Assembly (NCBI GenBank): GCA_018340805.1
Contig: JACMZG010001914.1
Span: 30,521,899-30,585,898, forward strand
DNA: 64,000 bases
From: Microvelia longipes
Taxonomy: Eukaryota; Arthropoda; Insecta; Hemiptera; Veliidae
Direction of reading: 5' to 3'
Positions within the stretch are counted from its first letter, which is position 1, and each line of letters opens with the position of its first letter. Position numbers and translations under genes: made by a program. Shown one piece after another: positions 1 through 11,983 of this stretch. The notes under the pieces are model-generated. The model saw only the letters and a program-made list of their open reading frames with translations, searched no databases and had not been told where the DNA came from.

Positions 1-300
1 AGATGAATATGTTTTGCTTGCCATGCATGATGCGGTAAGAGAGCACGCTCGTCTCGGTAGTAAATACTTCACATTACATTCTTCGGAGTTAATTGAAGGT
101 CAGAGTGAGTTCAGGCTCTGTCGGGGCCCTGATGAGTTAGACGTAACTAAACAGAGTGGGACATGAAATTATGTCGAGCCATCAATGATGACGAATGTCG
201 AATGATGGAACAGTTCCCAGAAGTAGCATTGCATTTTGCTTGTTACATTTCCTAGGTGTCTCTTGCAAAATTATATAGTGTCAATTGTAATAGATAAGAA
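1..300 (-). repeat. Dispersed repeat R2 (fragment)
   Basis: Reads as the reverse complement of the repeat at 33625-33930. Shared blocks include CTCATCAGGGCGCCGACAGA on the opposite strand, the Cys-less stretch around AACAGTTCCCAGA, and the end CACCTAGG-type motif. No coding sense was found in it. The CCT1 C-terminal exons are not here. Confidence 0.8.
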
Positions 301-328
301 AATGTAGTTTATTAAAAATAAAAATGCT

Positions 329-370
329 ACAAATGTACAAGTGTATCCTTGGTAACACTTGTACATTTGT
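329..370. repeat. Perfect 16-bp hairpin
   Basis: Two 16-bp perfectly complementary arms (ACAAATGTACAAGTGT and its complement, 329-344 and 355-370) with a 10-nt loop. Lies in otherwise featureless sequence (300-610) next to the R2 fragment; probably part of a MITE. Confidence 0.8.
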
Positions 371-609
371 CATTACAATTTGTTTTTTTCAATCTTTGTA
401 AGTACAAGACTTGTACTTTTGTGAAATGGGCCCCTGGTAAGGCCCAAAACAGGACAGACCTAACCCCCTACTTTACTCTATTCATAATGGACAACTGAAG
501 GAGTTACAGGGATGAGGCAAGTTGTAAGTCATGAGGAAGCAAAGCTATGTCCACTAAGCTATGTTAAAATTGAATAAAAAGTTGATAATTTTACTTTTCC
601 TTACCTTCT

Positions 610-960
610 TATACAGAAGGTATATAGAGGAAAAGTATTGGTTTCATCCAAAAAATTTTAACCCGAGATTTCACTTGAATTATCCATTTTAGGTGTTTTA
701 GGACCATCTGAACCGATTTCAGTGTGTGTGTGTGTGTCTGTGTCACGCATAACTCCCACTGTGTTTATGCTAGATAGTTGAAACTTGGTACAAAAATCAG
801 TCTTTGGGTCTAGTTGTGCTGGTTTTCCGCCAAAAATTCAAATAATTTAATAAAACCGAGTAAAAATCGGAACTTTTTCTCATTTAAGATTATGCGAAGT
901 TTAACGTTCTTGTATGCTTTTTATGCGGGTACGGGGTACCTCAGAAGTTTAAAAACCCTA
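610..960 (+). repeat. Dispersed repeat R1, 5'-part copy
   Basis: R1 is defined here by recurring blocks: TATATAGGAAAAGTATTG, an ATTATCCGTTTTAGG block, a GT-rich run, then TTTATGCTAGA, GTTGAAACTTGGTACAAAAA and TCTAGTTGTGCT. All are visible at 620-830. The same order recurs near 36250, 42300/47005, 50810 and 60040 on the plus strand and near 5800, 22250, 34900 and 61300 on the minus strand. Confidence 0.75.
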
Positions 961-1705
961 GGCCATTTGCTTACTATCCTATTCTGAGAACGAGCGAAGC
1001 ATATAAACTTAGGCCACTGGAACCATCCTATTCTGAGGACGAGCGAAGCATATAAACTCTAGGCATTGGTAACCATCCTATCTGAGACGAGCGAAGCATA
1101 TAAACTCTAGGCTATTGGTAACCATCCTATTTGTAGGACGAGCGAAGCATATAAACCTCTAGGCCAGTAACCATCCTATTCTGAGGACGAGCGAAGCAAT
1201 AAACTCTAGGCCATTGGTAACCATTCCTATTCTGAGACGAGCGAAGCATATAAACTCTAGGCATTGGTAACTATCCTATTCGTAGGACGAGCGAAGCATA
1301 TAAACTCTAGGCACTGGTAACCATCCTATTTCTGAGGACGAGCGAAGCATATAACTCTAGGCCACTGGTAACCATCCTATTCGTAGGACGAGCGAAGCAT
1401 ATAAACTCTAGGCATTGGTAACCATCCTATCTGAGGATGAGCGAAGCATATAAACTCTTGGCCACTGGTAACCATCCTATTCGTAGGACGAGCGAAGCAT
1501 ATAAACTCTAGGCCACTGGTAACCATCCTATTCTGAGGACAAGCGAAGCATATAAACTCTAGGCACTGGTAACCATCCTATTCGTAGGACGAGCGAAGCA
1601 TATAAACTCTAGGCCACTGGTAACCATCCTATTCTGAGGACGAGCGAAGCATATAAACTCTAGGCCATTGGTAACCATCCTATTCTGAGGACGAGCGAAG
1701 CGAGT
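957..1705 (+). repeat. ~53-bp tandem array carrying GAGCGAAGC motif
   Basis: About 14 head-to-tail units of 50-55 bp. Each contains TGGTAACCATCCTATT, then GAGGACGAGCGAAGCATAT, then AACTCTAGG. Units differ mostly by single-base indels. The array ends in the R1 terminal block (GAGTCCGAAG ... GTTCCGAGGTACCCCGTACC, 1700-1750), and an inverted GGGTACGGGGTACCTC stands just before it at about 926-941, so the array looks like an amplified internal R1 segment. Confidence 0.9.
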
Positions 1706-1980
1706 CCGAAGGGTGAGGAAAAGTTCCGAGGTACCCCGTACCCGATTTTTTAGGATTTAAATGTAAAATCAATGGCTAACAGATTTTCTGGGGGCTACAT
1801 TAAAAATTATATGGATTATTTGTTTCTGTAGCATAAATACACAGATTCAGTACTGTTTCAGCAACAGCTCTTATAAGTTAGAACAATGTCATTATTATTA
1901 TTATTAGATTTCAAGGGTAGGTATAAAACCCATGCACTGCTACTTTAAGTCTTTTGTACAAATACCCTTGTGTTCACTTT

Positions 1981-2193
1981 TTACAGGAGATCTTTTCCCT
2001 TGATTAGTTCTAGGATTTTTGTCACTAAGTCCTCATCTGGGTTTTCAACTCTGTTTAAGGTAGCTTTCCCAAATAACATAAATCTCTTATATGCGAGGGC
2101 TTCACACTCAAATATGATGTGTGTTGCTGATTCAGAGGATAGTCCACAAAGTCTGCAGACAGGCTCTTCTAAGTAGTTTACTATGTTATTCAT
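1981..2193 (-). pseudogene. LINE (non-LTR retrotransposon) C-terminal remnant
   Basis: A 70-residue open stretch on the minus strand contains CRLCGLSSESATHIIFEC, a C-x2-C-x8-H-x4-C knuckle followed by an aliphatic/basic tail. This arrangement is typical of the post-RNase-H end of jockey/R1/I-type LINE ORF2. No reverse transcriptase accompanies it, so it is a 3' truncated relic between CCT1 exon 9 and the left repeats. Confidence 0.6.
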
Positions 2194-2381
2194 AGGAACA
2201 ATGTCTTACTAACAATGTCATACTTGTTTTCATATATTCCACTTTATAGTTACTGTTACAGACACTTGAAGTAGACTTAAGTGTTTAAGGACATAGCTTA
2301 ACCATCAAAACAAGAGTTGAAGTTTTAGAAAACTAACAGCAGTTAGGACTATAAAAACCAATAACTGCAGAGAATGGTTAC

Positions 2382-5300
2382 CTTCCATGTTAGACAAAGA
2401 TGTGAGGTAGGCAGCTCCTGTAGCTTTGGCAATTCTTTTCAAATCAGCTTTCTTTACCCTCCTAACTGCCATGGCTTTGGCTTCAACAAAGTACTGCAAC
2501 ACAAAATTTTACAGTCTGATAATAATAGGGATTTTATTGTAACATTGTTCTTCTATTCAATAAATTTGATTACAACTTCAGTCACTATTTATAATAATAA
2601 TTATATATTTTGATTTTTAAATATATGTAAATAAGTATATGCTTTGAGAAAATGTGAAATATGTTTTTTTTTAAATAAGTGTGTTCATTTTCTATAGTTT
2701 CTAAATAATAAGTAAAAATAGATCAATCTGCCCAATAGAAATTTTGAACCAAAACAAGTTGCTAAACATGAGCCTACGCTTCGTAATCTCATAGAATAAC
2801 ATGGGCCACTTTGAGGCATGAACCACACCTTTGCTAGCCACAGATGTGGTTGAGATGTTGTTGGGCACTAGAAAGCTTAGCAAAAATATTAAGACATTTT
2901 TAACACTTGGCCACCATTTGTCTTCACCAGAATGATGAAGACAAAATAATCAACCTAAAATTGATTGCGTACCTTAAGGCAGAGGTCGTCAATGCCACCA
3001 GTAACCAGAATTACATTAGCACCTGCACTAACAATCTTTTTAACTCTTTCCTTGGTCATTAAATTCTCCTGCTCTCTAATAGCTTCTAATTTTTCAGGAT
3101 CAGTAACTAAAATCTAAACAAACAGAAGTACAGACATAATCATAGATATTTAAATTATTTTAAAAGAGTACACCAATAAACAATTTGGGCTATTTTGTGG
3201 AAAAATATTAGGAACTAAAAAAGATTTATCTAAATAATATACCTCACTCATTTAATTGAAATTCTCTCATGGGTAAATAAAAATCTGTTATCTGAACAAC
3301 CTTATAAATACAATTTTCTAAGTAAAATTTCACCTGAACAACCATAAGTGCAATTTTCTGAGTAAAATTGACTAAAACAATTAACTTAAACAAAATTAGA
3401 AAAATCATTAGATAAACCAATAAAACAAATGACCTCCTATAATGATTCAATGAAGATTTCTAATAATTTAACATAAACTAACATACTAATATAACATAAA
3501 ACAAATGATATTACCTCGATACCTAACTTCATTTTTGATTTTTGTAAGGAAAAGTCTAGACAGGCAATTTTGGCATTAGCTATTTTCCTTGGCATAGCTG
3601 AAACAAAAAATTAGGAGCTAAAAATGGAAACAAAACTAAAAAGGGTAAAACAGACAAGTTTGTTAAAAACCGTTGATGGTAAAGATCATATCTCAGCATT
3701 ATTAAGAGATACAATAATGCATAGATCATGCAAATAAATGCACTACAAGATCACATTAAAAATAAATAAAACAATGCATTTTTGACCAAAAGTTTATATT
3801 ATTATAGTTTATATTTTTGACCTTTTGGTTATATTAACCAAAAGTTGAAGAATCAGCTACTTGATGTTGGATATGATTATCTTAGCACCGGTTTTGGCTC
3901 AATTCTGTCATCAGCAGGTGAGCACAATTTAAGAGTTTATTAGTCTAATTCTGTAAATACTTTCTAGTTTCTATGAGCGGGGCGAGCCTCTGAATCTGAT
4001 TCAGGGATATTTATATGTTTTATATGCAAAAACAAGTATTGACAGTAGCTAAAACCTAGAAAAATAAATAATTACTCAGGTACTGACTGCCAACATTTAC
4101 ACTGATAAAACCAACAGTACACAACCTGGACAAATAAATCATTACTATGATACTGACTCTCAAAAGTTACACTTAAACTGGCCTAGAGATAACAGGCAGA
4201 TTTAAATCTGCAAAAAGTGATCACCATACTAGTTGTTGAACTATAGATGATTTTAGAAGTTTAGAAAGATTTGTATGTAGTTGTTTTCATGTTAATAAAT
4301 ATGGTTTCTTACAATTATTTCTGTTTTTAAATCCCTTTACCTTTTGAAGCAGCTGTACAGTTTAGAGCGTAGCCATCAACAAGAATACTCTCCCTAGCTG
4401 ATTTACCATGTGCCTTAAGTACGTTAATAGCTTTAACTGGATACAATGTTTTACCACCAGACTGTACTTTGACAGCTTGAATAGCATCTACACAAATCTC
4501 AGAGAAGAAATCACTATCACTGTTAAGTGAATCAAGTTAAAGAAAATACACCAACAATCAAAACCAATGAAACATTGGGTACAGGGTACCTTGAAACTTT
4601 ATCTCACTCCATCAGATTTGCTTAGCACATCCTCACCACGTTATTTTATTAAAGTGTAGATCAGCATTTCTCAACCTTTTGGAGAAGTCCCCCAAATAAT
4701 TTGATAGTAACTACCCCGCAACCCAATTTTCAGACTTAATATTTGAGCTAGCTTATATTTTGTGGGCTTAGTATATTTTGAATGGTGATTAAATTAATTA
4801 ACAAAACAGGTACATACAGAGTATTGTATTATAGAACAGTAAATTATTATTTGCTTTTAATATTTTTAATAATTTAGCATTTTAAATTAAAGTCCACAGC
4901 TGCTTTTTTTGTCGGAGCATAAGACAAATTATAAAATTGGGGAGCACAATTAACCAGAATTTGTGCTCTATCAGGCTTTTTTCTTTTATTTTGGGAGCTC
5001 TTAGGGTATTTCTTGAAAGTTGAATGCAAGAGAGCCTGACGCCATACCATAATTATATTTGTATCTTTATTCTTTTTTTTTAATATTCTAGAACAAACAA
5101 TCCCTCCATTTCCCCTAAATACAGCTAGATCATCAAAATGTTACAGAAATGATCCTATAAAGAGTCATATGTATCTCATGAACAGCAGAAGGCAACTGTC
5201 AAATACAAGAGGAATAGCTGAAATAACTTCTTATCAATGTTTACACAATTTTCAACATGCTTAATCTAAAAAATAAACTTAATAAACTATTTTTGTGTTA

Positions 5301-8300
5301 TAGAATGTTTTCAAAAGTAAGTATACAAACAATTTTTTTTTTAATTTTAAATAAAAATAAGGTACTTTAACCAATCATTTTCTTGTGACCCAACAATAAA
5401 TGTTTGGGACCCAATTTTGGGTCATAACCTAAGGGTTAAGAAGTGATGTTATAGATCTATGAGCTCCCTTCATAAGTCCTCAGACAGTAAAAAACTGTTT
5501 TATACCCACCTACTGATTGATCATGCTTGATTTTGCTTAACACATGTGAACCATGGAAAAACTGGCAGTATTAATATACAACTTTCTATAATTGTTTATA
5601 ATTTAACAGGGTATACTCATACCAAAATCCTACTTTTAAATCAATTAGATGTTTTCACATATTATAAAAAAACTGATCAATCTATCGTTTTTGTACATTT
5701 GATAACTTTTTTGTTAAGTAATTAATGATGGTTACTGACTCCATAAAAAAAAATTTCTAGATTTCACACTGGACCTTAAGGTAGATTTTATACAGTTACA
5801 ACTCTTTTGCATTAATACACTATAGGATATGATGATGACATACAGACACCTGGGTAAAAACCAATCAGGAGGTCATCAAAACACCCAAAATGGATACATT
5901 GGGTGATATCTCAGTTTTGGATTAGAAGTGTAAAGGCATAACTTTTCATATTTCCTATGGTAACACTTAATTACGATCCTGGCAGTTTCAAACTTGAGAC
6001 ATTGCTAATGCTGCTGGATGGTAGGTCTTATGAGTTCTAAGTTATAGAAAAGCTATAAGAGTGTAACCATTACTACACCACAAAAAAGACCTTCGTAAAA
6101 AGCAAATATAATTTTTTTTTGTGTTTTTTTGCTGTAATAAAAGCTATAACAAAAATTGTATTAAAAAAGGATACGCTCCAATAACTTTGCTAGACATGGA
6201 AGTTTTAGCAGCATTCACCAAGAAATTTCTTTTGAGATCGTCAACAGGGAAACTTAAATGTTCTTGAATATACTTTTGAGCTTCCCTAAAAAAAAGATAC
6301 ATTTTATTAGGTTGACAAGAGTTGTAAACACAAAATAAATCAGATCTCTGTTAAAATTCGCCAGTTAAAAACTTTTGCTATTTTTGAGTAGTCTTCTTCC
6401 ACATTCAGAAGAGGGGAGATCCTACAAATATCTTTAACCCTCCTCTAATGAAAGGTAATGATAACGAGGGAGAGATGAGAACTACATGTTCAATCATCCA
6501 GCAACTAGGTCTTCTAGGACACTTTTTACAAACTCCCTATTGTGGTGATATTGGGCCCAAATGGGAATAATTAAGGGGAAAGCCCAGCAAAGTAAATTAA
6601 TATTAACAAGTAATTAATAATTAAAGGGCGGACCTGCAGTGAGTGACATTAAAGGAAAGTAAAACAGCCATTTTGATGTGTCACAAATAATTAAATATGA
6701 GAAAACGGAAATGAGTTAAAACTAACATATAAATAATATACACCAGACGCAAGTAACCGAGGTCAGGAGGTCGGACATGAACTGATTCGTCCCGCCACTG
6801 ACGCTCTCCCCTACCAACGGTTTCTAGGGAAGGACCAGAGAGCCACCACAACCACATAAAAAACCCTGACTCATACTCGCATACCAGTACTAATCTAAGA
6901 CCTACAAATCTTACCCCCAGGGTCCCCCTATTTCATTACACTATGTAAGGACACTTTTAACAGTAGTGCACTGAAGGCAATGGCCAGATAATCCAAGCTA
7001 GAGTCATGGAGCATCGCAGGCTTATCTTTCAGATCTTGTTGCACCCACTAGGGTTCACTAGATAGCCTGTATTTTTAACATACTGTCTCTCACTTTTTTA
7101 ATTGACTTTTACTATAGACTGAAAATTTTAAACCACTTTGTTTGACTTATATACTTCAATGTTAACAACTTCATTTAGTCTACACAGTTACCTTCTCCTG
7201 AGTTAGAGAACAGACCTAATAGCCCCACATAGTTTCAACACTTCATCTGCCTCACTACACCTCTATGTGAGCATATCCAGTTATTATGACCTTTAATCTG
7301 CTATGTAGCATTGATAGCTCTCTACAGTCCCACTACAGAGTCCAAGAGTACAGGCAGGTAAAAGTGTCCAAAAGTATCCACATCACACGTTTCTTAAGTA
7401 CTGTTTGCTTCTCAAGTAAGCATCCATTAACTTAGCAATTAGCTAGCAAGCCTGAAATTATGTAAGGACTTCATGTTGAAGACAACTCAACATTCATTCA
7501 ACCTCTTGAGAACCAACTCTACTCTTATTTTGAGGAGAAGGTAACTCCAGTAGGCCCTCTATTTAGCATGGAAACCAAGTGGCCTGACTGAGAATTGAAC
7601 TTGTTGTGTGGGCAAGGTCTCAGTCCTAAGAGCAGATCCATCCACCCCTTTATCGTTTTCTCCTTTTTTTCTGGCGTACTCTTAACAAAGACGTGTAAAG
7701 ATTGATTGTTGCTATACCTCGATATTTCATTTAACAAGTAAATTTTCTTCCTTTGATTAGTACGAAAATAAATCTTAGGAGAGGCCAAGAACCCTATTAA
7801 AAACCTGATGGTTGTGATTAATTAGTATTAACCCTATTAAACTTGGTTTGTTTAATTAGACAAGTTTTTGGAAATTAGGGGGTAAAACTTTCCCCGAGAA
7901 AAGAGGGGGGTTGAAAATAAATAGTCATATATTTCAAGGCAATAAACCAATAAAACTAATAAATCTAATTAAATTGGTCCAGAAACAGTTATATTATTTA
8001 CATAATATAACCTTTTTTTTATGTTTGAATCCATTTCTTGTTTAAGTTTTAGATTTATGCTTCATAACTTGAAGCAGTAGCATTACTACTTGTAACTATT
8101 TTTTTCTGGATTATTTGAAGTATTCAAATCAAAGGTAAGCATAAACTTAGGGCTAATAATCATGTGACATACCAATTCAGGAAGGATGGACATAGTTATT
8201 CAAAACCAATGGTATAAATATGTGAATTTCCTATGAAAATCTAGACAAAATTGAATAACCAGTAATAATGGTACCGTTTGGGTTATGAAACATTAACCTT

Positions 8301-8686
8301 AAGCAAGAAATTACTACTTAAGCATAGAAGCATACCAAGAAGTAGCCTAGCATGTGGGCCTCCGTGCCAAAATTATGCTTAAAACAACTTAATACTAATA
8401 AACTTTTTACAAAAATGGTAATTACTCACTTGCAAGCAAGCCTGTATCCGCTGATAATAGAAGTAGGGTGAATCTTTTGTTTAACTAATTCGTCAGCATT
8501 TTTAAGAAGTTCAGCAGCAATGATGACCTATTAGACAGAAAATTGAATTAAGAGTCAATATATAAGACGGACTAAAAATAAATAAATATATTTATAATAA
8601 TACCTTCAGCGAATTATGAAAGAAAAATGAGCTTTGGGGTTATAGAAGGGAGAGATGGTATATATATATATATTATATATATATTA

Positions 8687-8760
<74 letters not shown>

Positions 8761-11700
8761 CGAAATGAAACTTGATACAAAAATTGACCTTGATAATGTC
8801 CTGATCCATATTGTTTATGAAATATGTGTGACGTCATAAACCAACATTAATGACTCAGCAAAATGTCAGTTATATTAAGTTATAGGTGAATGCTATTTAA
8901 TAGAAACAAAATCAGATTTAGGATAAGTTAGATAGAGAGTATTATGCAAAAGATGAAACAAAAAGATTAAAAGTGTGGAATACTAAATTACAGTTTCATA
9001 TGCCAGTAAATAGATATCATTGACATTAAAAAATCAGACATAAAACTTACCACAGAAGTGGTTCCATCTCCAACTTCTTGATCTTGAAGTTGAGCCAAAT
9101 CTACCAAAACTTTAGCAGCAGGGTGCTCTACTTCCAACAACTGAAGTATAGTAGCACCATCATTTGTTACAGTTACATCCTGTACAAAGCAACAAGTAAA
9201 ATTGTACTTGGTTACTGCTTCTTTAAGTAAATTCATGATTTCACAAAAAATAAGTCCTCATTTTAAGTTAAGAAGAAACATCGATACAACAACAAAGAAG
9301 TGTCAACTTGTAAACGAGTAAAAATGTTTTTTAATTAAATGCTTGAGAGTCTAACAAGCTTTTGGTTCTAAATTGACTGAGCTTTTAACAGCATATCAAA
9401 TAATTGTTTGGGTTTGGTTGTTGACTTATTAGTTGTATCAACAAGTTTGATGGAAACCTATACAGAATGTAACTTTATTCATCAGGTACTCAGATGATAA
9501 GTTGAAAACATCTGATGAGCACAAGATGGGAGTTGATTTTATACATCAAGGTCACTCATGGCAGAAAACGTTGCTCAGCAGTGGGAAAAGTTGACTCACC
9601 ACCTCCGCAAGCTGATGACCTTATCATAAACCTGATTATTACTGTCTTTACCTAATACTTTGAGTGTTGAATTTGAAACAACCGCCCATAAAATAAAGAA
9701 CCAGCAGTGTTTTTTATATTAGCTTTCTTATATATATTACAATAATTTACATGTTTACTATAAATGGAGGTTATTCCCTCTGCTAAAGAATAAAAAACTG
9801 CATGTTTTAAATATTTAGTTGAACACTCTTACATAAGAGATCTTTCCTTGTAGAAAAACATATTTATTTAGAGGATAAAACACTGGTAATTTATTTATAT
9901 TTTTTATTAATTAGCATAGAGTTATTCTGTTCATTAATTAGACATTGCTATTCCTAACAATGTTTAAAAAGTTACCTATATTACAGTCATTGTGAATATA
10001 ATAAAAATAATGTAAAATTATTTTGGCCTTATTTATTCAAGTTTCATCACATACCTCACTCATCGACACACGCCTTTTTGTTTAGCTGGTTTATCAGTTG
10101 GGAGTAAAGATTTTTAATGTAAATACAATATCATCTATATTCAGTGTATTAATTCTGTCTACTGTACTGATCATACATTTTTATTCTTAAATGATAAGTA
10201 ATAACTTCTTTAAGTAACGCTGAACCAGCTCAGAGGGACTTGATAAAAGTTGTATCTTTATTAATCTGATGTTATACGTTATTTGTTTCTCCCACCACTC
10301 ATCAGGTAAAATATGTAAAGCATCAGATGAGTGCCAAAATCAATCAGATAGCATTGCTTGGTTAATTCACAAACGGCATGAAACTTCAACTCTCTGCTCT
10401 AAAACTCAACTACACATAAAAGAAATATTAAAATTTAAATCTATAAAATACTTACATATACAAATACTCACTCCAATATATCCACAATGCATTTTATCAA
10501 GACCAAACTGGCCAAGGAGCTCTTCACAATGTTTGCAATAGCACATTGCTGCCAATAACCTAAAAATTAAAAATAAAAAAATTTGTATAAGCAATAATGT
10601 ATTTCTTCTGTAAGTTTGAAGTGGATATCAAATATGTTCTCTAACTAGGGATACAAAAAAAAATGCATTTAAAATGCCTTTTGAAAAAATTAAAGGTTTA
10701 AGTCTACCTCTGTGGCTGAGAATTTTATGAGCCTTGATTTTTGGTACTGTGAGATCTTGGATTCAACAGCCTGGGCCTATGCTCTCAGTTTATTGTAATA
10801 GTAATTAAAGTAATAAAATAATCCCTAATTTTTAATTGAGACTTAAAGCAGGGTCCGTGATTTTAATCGCATATAAAACATAATTACTTCTTATTTTCAA
10901 AAGATCAAAATTAATTAAAGGATCTTTATCAATGTTAAAATCTTATTAATTATTTAAAATGTAAAATTTTCATAAAAAGTTAGAAAAATATAAATGATGT
11001 GTTATTTTTTTTTACTAGACCCTGTAATCATGAATGAACCATAACCATGAGAAATGGAAATTAATTTGCGTGTTTATTGTTTTTTATTTTTTTTTTTTTT
11101 TTTTATGTAAAAAAATGCTATTTATATTTTTTCTAACAAATAATCTTATAAAAGAACTAAAAATGTTTATAGAATAAATAAACGTCTCGATTAATAACTG
11201 ATAACAATACTAATAACAGTGGTATATGGTGAAAACTAGCGCTTGGTGCGGTAGTTGCAACTAGCCCTTGTTTTTAAAGGACCACCTCAACCCAGAGAGT
11301 TAGACCACTGTGTCCCGCGCCCCCCATTCCTACTGTATGAATTTCTACCACACTTTAGACGCAATATTTTGGCAGGATAAGCTATAATGATATCTTACTC
11401 GGTCAACTAAACAAATACAGTGCAAAGAACCGAATCATAAAAAATGCTTATTGAATACATTCGCCTGTTAAATACTCAGTATGTAAGTAGTATACATAAA
11501 ACTAGATCAACCAGAAAAGTTAATAAATTAATATCCCACCATCAGTTGCCTATTAGACATATCCACATACAGTCTTAGTTTCTAAAAAGTTTTTAATAGG
11601 TGTTATGATAATTTTATGCCACGTTTGAAAGAGAAATAGTACGATCCTAGATTTGCAGAGACAGATCCCAGACAGTCTTCTACAAGAAAAACTAAAGGGT

Positions 11701-11983
11701 GGTTCCACACCACTGAGTACGATTTATCGCCAGTTTACACACAAATAAACTTGACAATCACGTCTCATGCTATTTTTCACAGTAACAAACTTTTAAAACA
11801 GCATAATTTCAAAAATAATAACGTATTATTTTTAAAAACTGCCTTTAATTTCACACCTGACTTAACCTATCATGTCAAAACTGAAATCAAAAGCAATAAC
11901 AAATTAATACCATTTTGAGTCCTAACTGGTGTACCAGAAGATCTTGTCCCACTAACAGATAATGCTGTTCCTAAAGTTGACAT
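2382..11983 (-). CDS. CCT1: T-complex protein 1 subunit alpha (CCT1), 5' nine exons, partial
   Basis: Alpha subunit of the cytosolic CCT/TRiC chaperonin, which folds actin, tubulin and other proteins in an ATP-driven double ring. Exons read on the minus strand: 11911-11983 (start ATG at 11983), 10472-10559, 9051-9179, 8430-8527, 6175-6285, 4341-4519, 3515-3597, 2973-3113, 2382-2493. All have GT-AG borders. Conceptual translation covers about 338 of the usual ~555 residues. It starts [17 protein letters not shown] and shows TNDGATIL, the nucleotide-binding GDGTTSV (exon 3), KTSMSSK (exon 5), [11 protein letters not shown] (exon 6), [12 protein letters not shown] (exon 7) and [20 protein letters not shown] (exon 9). 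Exons 3-9 join in frame. Exon 2 is 88 nt where 89 is expected and carries several small indels, so the frame breaks there. The exons after position 2382 are off-window. Similarity to animal CCT1 is recalled from the family, not searched. Subunit identity is very likely. Confidence 0.93.
4572..5975 (-). repeat. R1 copy in a CCT1 intron, split by a hAT MITE
   Basis: Starts with the inverted R1 end (GGGTACAGGGTACCTTG, then CTCACTCCATCAGATTTGC) and, beyond the inserted MITE, continues into TAATACACTATAGGATATGATG, AAAACACCCAAAATGGATAC, ATCTCAGTTTTGGATT and CTTTTCATATTTCCTATGG. These are the complements of the R1 head. Older than the MITE, since it is interrupted by it. Confidence 0.65.
4662..5448. 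mobile_element. hAT-type MITE (787 bp)
   Basis: Ends CAGCATTTCTCAACCTT and, inverted, AACCCTTAGG/GGTTAAGAAGTGATG, the CAG..TTCTCAACC type of terminal repeat common to hAT (Charlie-like) elements. Flanking octamers GTGTAGAT and TTATAGAT match at 6 of 8 positions, as expected of a decayed 8-bp target duplication. No transposase is encoded. It lies inside the CCT1 intron between exons at 4341-4519 and 6175-6285. Confidence 0.7.
6541..6940 (+). mobile_element. Probable solo LTR (400 bp)
   Basis: Begins TGTGGTGATATTGGGCCC and ends TTTCATTACA, giving a TGT...ACA terminus, and is flanked on both sides by the tetranucleotide CTAT (6537-6540 and 6941-6944). The GC content is above its surroundings, with a TATA-like AACATATAAATAATA at about 6725. 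A 4-bp duplication suggests a gypsy-type LTR; no internal region remains. Strand is a guess from the TATA-like box. Confidence 0.55.
7430..7670 (-). mobile_element. tRNA-derived SINE, copy 1
   Basis: On the minus strand, a tRNA-like head with a B-box-like AAGTTCAATTCTCAGTCAGG is followed by a body ending CTACTGGAGTTACCTTCTCC, AAGAGTAGAGTTGGTTCTCA and AGAGGTTGAATG. The same order occurs at 24985-25245. Old and partly decayed; lies in the CCT1 intron between exons 4 and 5. Confidence 0.6.
8020..8330 (+). repeat. Diverged copy of the foldback repeat seen at 58815-59200
   Basis: Contains GTTTTAGATTTATGCTTCAT, AACTTGAAGCAGTAGCATTA and CTTGTAACT, resembling GTTTATGCTTCATAACATGA and CACTACTCGTAACTCATTTC in the 58.8-kb foldback. 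No coding content. Confidence 0.45.
8659..8885. repeat. TA microsatellite followed by an R1 fragment
   Basis: About 100 bp of (TA)n (8659-8758), then an R1 piece recognised by AATGAAACTTGATACAAAA, TATGTGTGACGTCATAAACC and AATGACTCAGCAAAA. Open frames through the TA run are artefacts of the repeat. Confidence 0.85.
10472..10559 (-). other. CCT1: CCT1 exon 2 with frame-breaking small indels
   Basis: This exon should encode the conserved stretch [16 protein letters not shown] through the DDIG before exon 3. The first half reads [10 protein letters not shown] in one frame. The second half (GLDKM, then an IG end) is only found one frame over. Comparison with the family shows an extra base after the acceptor, missing bases at the LG-P junction, an extra T before GGT, an extra A in ATGC(A)TTG and a missing G before the final ATT GGA. 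Splice sites remain normal. Either base-call errors in this assembly or a damaged allele. Confidence 0.75.

Noticed and set aside
957..1705. Regular repeats resembling a CRISPR array
   Set aside because: The whole ~53-bp unit repeats, with no unique spacers, and the context is eukaryotic. It is a tandem satellite.
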